From Chiridota heheva (taxonomy: Eukaryota > Echinodermata > Holothuroidea > Apodida > Chiridotidae): a stretch of DNA of 64,000 bases. The position numbers were made by a program, and so were the translations under genes. Location of the stretch: the NCBI GenBank assembly GCA_020152595.1, contig JAIGNY010000696.1:807001-871000 (forward strand). The letters are read 5' to 3'. Each line of letters opens with the position of its first letter. Positions within the stretch are counted from its first letter, which is position 1. The notes beneath the pieces are model-generated. The model saw only the letters and a list, made by a program, of their open reading frames with translations, had not been told where the DNA came from and did no database searches. Shown piece by piece: positions 61,101-64,000 of the stretch.

Positions 61101-61188
61101 ATGTGTCTATCCCAGCCTACAGATATCACGTATCTGTTTTTGTTCATCTCCACGTATGTTACATCTGTGACTTCTTCAAAGTTATCCT
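45959..61188 (-). CDS. WDR49-like: WDR49/WDR64 (CFAP337) family WD-repeat protein, last eleven coding exons
   Basis: Eleven exons with GT/AG borders join without a frame break to 1238 nt, giving 411 codons plus a stop. The reconstruction shows blade-ending motifs VISVGWDRHINIF, ATASYDGEVIIWN, LHFWKV, GFVSVWDIEDY and SSSDCTVRLWSTEGHYIG, so about five WD40 blades are visible. These are followed by the family-specific WDIYNPATYAHPMVPYDVL, an acidic run (EEEDQEEEEENRD), a lysine-rich stretch, and the C terminus DDPFGFQF. NGHKEDVLSVASCPPSLLAT and the WDIYNPATYAHP block are what point to the WDR49/WDR64/EFCAB8 group. Members have been linked to cilia and flagella; a role as an axonemal scaffold is inferred from family, not from this sequence. 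N-terminal exons (more WD blades, possible EF-hands) are not visible up to 64000. Introns are large and full of minisatellites. Confidence 0.9.
46333..46770. repeat. Direct repeat pair, about 100 bp each
   Basis: 46333-46432 and 46668-46770 share aaataaatcattttttaaac, ctgtatttgtctgcaactac and ggcctcaagagatgtgacat. Both lie in the last intron of the WD-repeat gene. Confidence 0.88.
46838..47275 (+). repeat. Interspersed repeat, copy 1 (about 440 bp)
   Basis: It starts ccaattaacctctctgagtt and ends gctgggcgtggcctatttcc. It matches in inverted orientation the copy at 53135-53612, sharing gtacagctagctggcg, gggcccgctacgggttt and acatctaaatgtcaa. It lies in the last WD-repeat gene intron. Confidence 0.88.
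47276..48686. other. Intronic sequence, no feature
   Basis: Last intron of the WD-repeat gene. Between about 48180 and 48570 the word tgtcac(a/g) with aaaatgtcac variants recurs loosely (a diffuse repeat), but no regular period is visible. Confidence 0.5.
48687..48799 (-). CDS. WDR49-like: WDR49-like exon 10
   Basis: The acceptor ends TGTACAG at 48800 and the donor is GTAAGT from 48686; the exon is 113 nt. It encodes MDTLGMVNYAQTDSVEYDDD and a basic stretch (ADIKKKPYKEGTGKR). The methionine at its start is internal, because the phase-0 junction continues from exon 9. Confidence 0.84.
49413..52165. repeat. 44-bp minisatellite, about 62 units, intronic
   Basis: The unit contains gaacagaggcaatggtaata then aacagtttctaggtatgtag. 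Variants (ggtgat, cagcttc, cagttttagg, cagttcctatg, gatatgaac) mark higher-order blocks: a 307-bp block at about 49997-50303 recurs at 50304-50610, and a 351-bp block from about 51160 recurs from about 51511. It fills most of the intron between WD-repeat exons 9 and 10. Confidence 0.97.
52257..52468 (-). CDS. WDR49-like: WDR49-like exon 9 (family signature and acidic run)
   Basis: The acceptor is TTATTCACAG ending at 52469 and the donor is GTGGGT from 52256; the exon is 212 nt. It encodes TLGQQTSWDIYNPATYAHP and VPYDVLIDPRSMPCHPVL, then a Glu-rich stretch (AEEEDQEEEEENRDEKK). The WDIYNPATYAHP block is the strongest family marker in the window. The 44-bp minisatellite begins about 90 bp into the following intron. 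Confidence 0.9.
52928..53016 (-). CDS. WDR49-like: WDR49-like exon 8 (WD blade)
   Basis: The acceptor is TTTTAACAG ending at 53017 and the donor is GTACGT from 52927; the exon is 89 nt. It encodes MNIVEEQSVMITSSSDCTVR and LWSTEGHYIG, a clear WD40 blade end. Confidence 0.9.
53135..53612 (-). repeat. Interspersed repeat, copy 2, inverted relative to copy 1
   Basis: It reads gaaataggccacgcccacca on the left and ccagagaggttaattataaa on the right, the reverse of copy 1. There are no terminal inverted repeats and no recognised protein. It lies in the intron between WD-repeat exons 7 and 8. Confidence 0.88.
54508..54547 (-). CDS. WDR49-like: WDR49-like exon 7 (40-nt micro-exon)
   Basis: The acceptor is CTTTTCAG ending at 54548 and the donor is GTGAGA from 54507; the exon is only 40 nt. 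It encodes VGSWRAHIQTVF, the conserved WRAH blade start. The 19-bp minisatellite ends about 20 bp upstream of this exon in the gene's direction. The micro-exon is supported because leaving it out would break the frame. Confidence 0.85.
54568..55060. repeat. 19-bp minisatellite, about 26 units, intronic
   Basis: The unit is tctgtatgacattatttgg with tgtg/tatg variants. It decays into irregular related sequence up to about 55320 (ggtctgctatg, ccattatt). It ends about 20 bp upstream of micro-exon 7 in the gene's direction. Confidence 0.95.
55485..55787. mobile_element. MITE, about 300 bp, with inverted ends
   Basis: The left end is gtaccgtattcagcgcttta, then gtaagtgcc. The right end in reverse is GTACCGTATTCAACGTAATA, then AGTGCC. 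No coding capacity. It lies in the intron just downstream of WD-repeat exon 6. A second copy's end (ggcacttattatgctgaata then tggta) lies at about 60450-60482. Confidence 0.8.
55835..55900 (-). CDS. WDR49-like: WDR49-like exon 6
   Basis: The acceptor is CCGGTAG ending at 55901 and the donor is GTGAGT from 55834; the exon is 66 nt. It encodes GFVSVWDIEDYCLDQPAPQP, finishing the blade begun in the previous exon. An inverted-repeat element sits only 47 bp into the downstream intron. Confidence 0.88.
56533..56611 (-). CDS. WDR49-like: WDR49-like exon 5
   Basis: The acceptor is CTTTCACAG ending at 56612 and the donor is GTAAGT from 56532; the exon is 79 nt. It encodes SQHERTSISCMTITSDDTTL and FVGDSHG, the inner strands of a WD blade. 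Confidence 0.9.
57176..57234 (-). CDS. WDR49-like: WDR49-like exon 4
   Basis: The acceptor is CCCGCAG ending at 57235 and the donor is GTAAGT from 57175; the exon is 59 nt. It encodes CLHFWKVFDGGELYARFSC, completing a blade with HFWKV in place of the usual WD. Confidence 0.88.
58375..58467 (-). CDS. WDR49-like: WDR49-like exon 3
   Basis: The acceptor is CAG at 58470-58468 and the donor is GTGAGT from 58374; the exon is 93 nt. It encodes EEDNAVNQVLFIPSRRTM and KEAAQLIASGPKG, the start of a blade. Both phases match the neighbouring exons. Confidence 0.88.
58593..58746. repeat. Two-copy tandem duplication, about 77 bp
   Basis: atctatttcaggaaatt(t/c)cc and cacttttcggaatatgttgc occur twice at about 77-bp spacing, in the intron between WD-repeat exons 2 and 3. 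Confidence 0.9.
58935..59240 (-). repeat. Three-copy tandem repeat including the 3' end of WD-repeat exon 2
   Basis: Copies of about 100 bp share AAGATAGAGG, ATAGC(C/T)TG(T/C)ATATGTA and (T/C)TTGGGGAGGGG on the minus strand. Only the first copy (59208-59240) is coding and keeps the GTAAGTG donor; the others have lost it. Confidence 0.8.
59208..59370 (-). CDS. WDR49-like: WDR49-like exon 2 (WD blade)
   Basis: The acceptor ends TTTTTTGCAG at 59371 and the donor is GTAAGTG at 59207; the exon is 163 nt. It encodes KNGHKEDVLSVASCPPSL, ATASYDGEVIIWNLVSGH and RAPKIEDNSNEE. This is a textbook WD40 blade with the H...D...W core and is the most family-diagnostic exon. Its 3' end plus donor has two decayed tandem copies in the downstream intron. 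Confidence 0.92.
59371..61027. other. Intron between WD-repeat exons 1 and 2
   Basis: No further exon is required by the phases. It holds the end of a MITE copy near 60450-60482 and a short tatagtgctatatacatgc segment near 59916 that resembles LINE tails. No other feature. Confidence 0.55.
61028..61188 (-). CDS. WDR49-like: WDR49-like exon 1 of those visible
   Basis: In the gene's direction the acceptor is CCAATCAG before 61188 and the donor is GTAAGT from 61027. The exon is 161 nt, starts after one base of a split codon and ends in phase 0. It encodes EVTDVTYVEMNKNRYVISVG and WDRHINIFTDSAENF, ending PLPRWPDDV. The first two coding bases and the acceptor lie inside a roughly 100-bp tandem duplication (see findings). 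Confidence 0.88.
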
Positions 61189-61360
61189 CTGATTGGATGA
61201 TACAAAGGAAGAAGAGTATAAATTACACATCTTACCTTTTGAGAATTTGTTTAATAATTTACATCTGTGACCTCTTTAAAGTTACCCTCTGATTGGAAAA
61301 ACACAAGAAAAAGAAAGCAGAAACTACAAAATTGACTTTTTGAGAATTCAAATTAAAACA
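61161..61360 (-). repeat. Two-copy duplication across the acceptor of WD-repeat exon 1
   Basis: acatctgtgacttcttcaaa with tcctctgattgga at 61161-61197 recurs as acatctgtgacctctttaaa with ccctctgattgga at 61261-61297, exactly 100 bp away. The remaining 60 bp are also related (ttttgagaatt at the end). Copy 2 keeps the AG but soon meets a stop, so it is a decayed partial exon. Confidence 0.82.
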
Positions 61361-61664
61361 AATCTGATGACTAAAATATGATATTCTTAGGTATGCAGTA
61401 TGATTTGTGAGGCATAAAATCTTATCTTCATTTTGACACTTAATAATTGCAAATAATTGATTGACAGTTTACATCTGTGATCTTCTCAGTGACAGGGTTT
61501 ATATCTTAACGGAATAAGATTTTTGAATGCTTTCTTCACCATTTTGTTTATTTTGAAGTCCTCTTTCATTTAAGATGAACTTGCTTGACCACTAAACTAA
61601 TCCATTAGAGGCAATCTTAAAACAGCCTAAAATATTTACAAATTACTGCCTTTACATATGACTT

Positions 61665-62425
61665 GAATGAAATGATCAATCTACACATAATGATCAATCT
61701 ACACATAATGATCAAGCTACACATAATGATCAATCTACACATAATGATCAAGCTACACATAATGATCAATCTACACATAATGATCAATCTACACATAATG
61801 ATCAATCTACACATAATGATCAATCTACACATAATGATCAATCTCCACATAATGATCAATCTCCACATAATGATCAATCTCCACATAATGATCAATCTCC
61901 ACATAATGATCAATCTACACATAATGATCAATCTACACATAATGATCAATCTACACATAATGATCAATCTACACATAATGATCAATCTACACATAATGAT
62001 CAATCTACACATAATGATCAATCTACACATAATGATCAATCTACACATAATGATCAATCTACACATAATGATCAATCTACACATAATGATCAATCTACAC
62101 ATAATGATCAATCTACACATAATGATCAATCTACACATAATGATCAATCTACACATAATGATCAATCTACACATAATGATCAATCTACACATAATGATCA
62201 ATCTACACATAATGATCAATCTACACATAATGATCAATCTACACATAATGATCAATCTACACATAATGATCAATCTACACATAATGATCAATCTACACAT
62301 AATGATCAATCTACACATAATGATCAATCTACACATAATGATCAATCTACACACAATGATCAATCTACACATAATGATCAATTTACACATAATGATCAAT
62401 CTACACATAATGATTAATCTACACA
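61665..62425. repeat. 18-bp minisatellite, about 42 units
   Basis: The unit is atgatcaatctacacata, with a short block of ctccac variants at 61850-61905. It lies upstream of the first visible WD-repeat exon, probably in an intron. Both strands are open (MCRLII, INLHIM), reflecting period 18. Confidence 0.97.
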
Positions 62426-62639
62426 TGGCTGTAGCTACTTCATTTCTATAGGAGTGGGACGGGAGCCATGCCCAATTTTGCTTATTCAAGTGAACATTAG
62501 GAAAGCAAAATACCAAACTTTTAAATTGCTAGTTATGGCCCCGAATCAAATTGATGGATGTGACTTTCTTGCAGTGTGTTTAGTATTCAATTTCGTTCAG
62601 TTTTGTTCATTTCAGTGTACAAAATATCAATGTATCTTA

Positions 62640-63370
62640 TAATAATAATAATAATAATAATAATACATTTTTATATAGCGCTTTATACCAAACGGTCTCA
62701 ATGCGCTTTACATAAACAAATATAACATGAGAAAACCTTTAAATACAAACAGTAAGAGAACAATAAACCATACTTAAAAAGATACAAGCAGGATAAAGTT
62801 ACAAGGTCCAATAAGGGAAACTCATGAAAAGGTATGTTTTCAATACACTCTTAAAAATATCTAAAGTAGGGGCATTTCTGATGTAGATTGGGAGAATGTT
62901 CCAGAGTTTGGGGGCTGCAGATTGAAAAGAACGTTCACCATAAGTCTTGGTGTTAATTTTTGGCGGCTTTAGGAGAATAGCACTGTTAGATCTGAGTGAG
63001 CGAGTTGGTAATTGTATCGTGATTAAGTTGGAAATATAATTTGGAGCAAGACCATGGATGGCTTTGTATGTGAGGGTGAGAAGCTTGTAGTTTATTCTTT
63101 CACATATAGGAAGCCAATGAAGTTGGTGGAGGATGGGTTTAATGTGAGATTTCTTACTTGTGAGAGTAACTAATCTGGCAGCAGTGTTTTGAATGCGCTG
63201 AAGCTTTGAGATTCATTGAGAAGGAAGTCCAAATAAGATACTGTTGCAACAATCAAGTCTAAATGATACAAATGCGTGAATGTGTCTCAGTCGACTTTTG
63301 ATTAAGATATTTACAAATTTGGCTGATTTTTCTGATGGCAAGTGAAGCGGAGCAGCATATATTATTTACA
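62640..63370 (-). mobile_element. LINE 3' end (reverse transcriptase C-terminal region) with ATT-repeat tail
   Basis: On the minus strand the sequence reads FRLDCCNSILFGLP, then LQRIQNTAARLVTLTSKK, LHWLPICERINYKLLTLTYK, AIHGLAPNYISNLI, and SFQSAAPKLWNILPIYIRN. This is the C-terminal tail of a common animal LINE ORF2 that ends in YGERSF..AAPKLWN. There is an internal TGA before ISKLQR and a frameshift near 63285, so it is dead. The 3' side carries atatagcgctttata and a microsatellite (AAT on plus, 62640-62665), likely the element's tail. It has no RNase H and is a different clade from the 1.3-5.2 kb LINE. Confidence 0.85.
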
Positions 63371-64000
63371 TGTGGCAACAGTGTATCTGGGAGCAAATTT
63401 CATTTCGTTTCTTTGTTTCCTTACAACAATAACAATACAATAGTATTATAATACAATGTAAGAAAAATACATGTTTCAAAAGGAAATGAAGTAAAAAATG
63501 GTTTAACAAAGAAGTACTCCTTTTTGCTTGTTATATTGATCTACTTGTAATTATCCTACAGTGTAAACTTTCCCGCCATACACCAATTCTAACCAACCAC
63601 TGCCCTCAATAGCTACGGACCTGAATCTAATTCACACCCATAGGTTTCTTACATATAATAAGAGCAAAAAGTTAAATAATAACCAGAGGGAGAAATTCCA
63701 CATGCTTCCGATGCTAACTTTAGATTAGAAGCAATTTGTTTTTTTATTGTATATCTTTAAATGTTGTATTCTTACACGTTTAGTTTATTTATCATACTGG
63801 AATATGTAATTAGTGTTTACTTTGTTGCTTGTTCAAGTGTTAAGGTTTTACCTTAAGCTACAAACCACAATCACAACAACCAATGAAAAATTGGTATTTT
63901 GCTCCGCCTGACATGAATGATGATGAAGTCAACAACTCAACATTCTATGGAATCCTGTATCATCCTCATTAAGTGTGCAAGCTCTTTCCTTTCAGTATGC
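63371..64000. other. Unassigned interval at the window edge
   Basis: A+T-rich sequence. No exon with a phase that would join WD-repeat exon 1 was found here. Confidence 0.5.

Noticed and set aside
61617-62516. 299-codon and 262-codon open frames over the 18-bp array
   Set aside because: Pure repeat translation (MCRLII / INLHIM). It lies between the WD-repeat exon and a LINE, with no coding context.

Overview
This window looks like nuclear DNA from an invertebrate animal, probably marine. It has spliceosomal introns with GT/AG borders, an A+T-rich background, tRNA-derived SINEs, I-like LINEs with several 3'-end copies, small terminal-inverted-repeat elements and a very large amount of minisatellite DNA. 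By my own addition of coordinates about 20 kb, close to 30% of the window, is tandem repeat. The phylum cannot be fixed from the sequence alone. Nothing prokaryotic or viral was seen.

Two protein-coding genes can be reconstructed exon by exon, and they point toward each other. On the plus strand (10534-18492) are the last four coding exons of a mitochondrial calcium uptake EF-hand protein of the MICU2/MICU3 type. The exons join in frame to 113 codons plus a stop. On the minus strand (61188 down to 45959) are the last eleven coding exons of a WD-repeat protein of the WDR49/WDR64 (CFAP337) family. They join in frame to 411 codons plus a stop. The 5' exons of the MICU-like gene were not recognised and may lie left of the window. 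Those of the WD-repeat gene probably lie to the right. The two stop codons are about 27 kb apart, and that interval is mostly repeats.

Layout: 0-9 kb holds a 15-bp minisatellite, a broken I-like LINE (1345-5157), a 222-bp tandem duplication and a 27-bp array of about 68 units. 9.8-18.5 kb is the MICU-like 3' half, with SINEs, a small inverted-repeat element and a 29-bp array that stops 26 bp before an exon. 18.5-25 kb holds degenerate repeats, two foldback elements and a dispersed repeat in which a 24-bp minisatellite has expanded; an unexpanded relative lies at 24.3 kb. 25.1-30.7 kb is one 20-bp array of about 278 units. 31-34 kb has a 19-bp array and LINE remnants. 34.4-41.6 kb is a possible inverted-repeat-bounded block enclosing a 3.7-kb extremely GC-rich satellite whose unit changes stepwise. 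42-45.4 kb has 39-bp and 31-bp arrays and a SINE. 45.7-62.5 kb is the WD-repeat gene and its 5' side, with 44-bp, 19-bp and 18-bp arrays and inverted repeats in or beside its introns. 62.6-63.4 kb is the 3' end of a second, unrelated LINE.

The most interesting features are about how tandem repeats arise and where they stop: an apparent before-and-after pair for minisatellite birth, two arrays in unrelated genes that both end about 25 bp upstream of a 3' splice site, partial exon duplications across splice sites in the WD-repeat gene, and a pair of inverted roughly 440-bp repeats inside one primary transcript.
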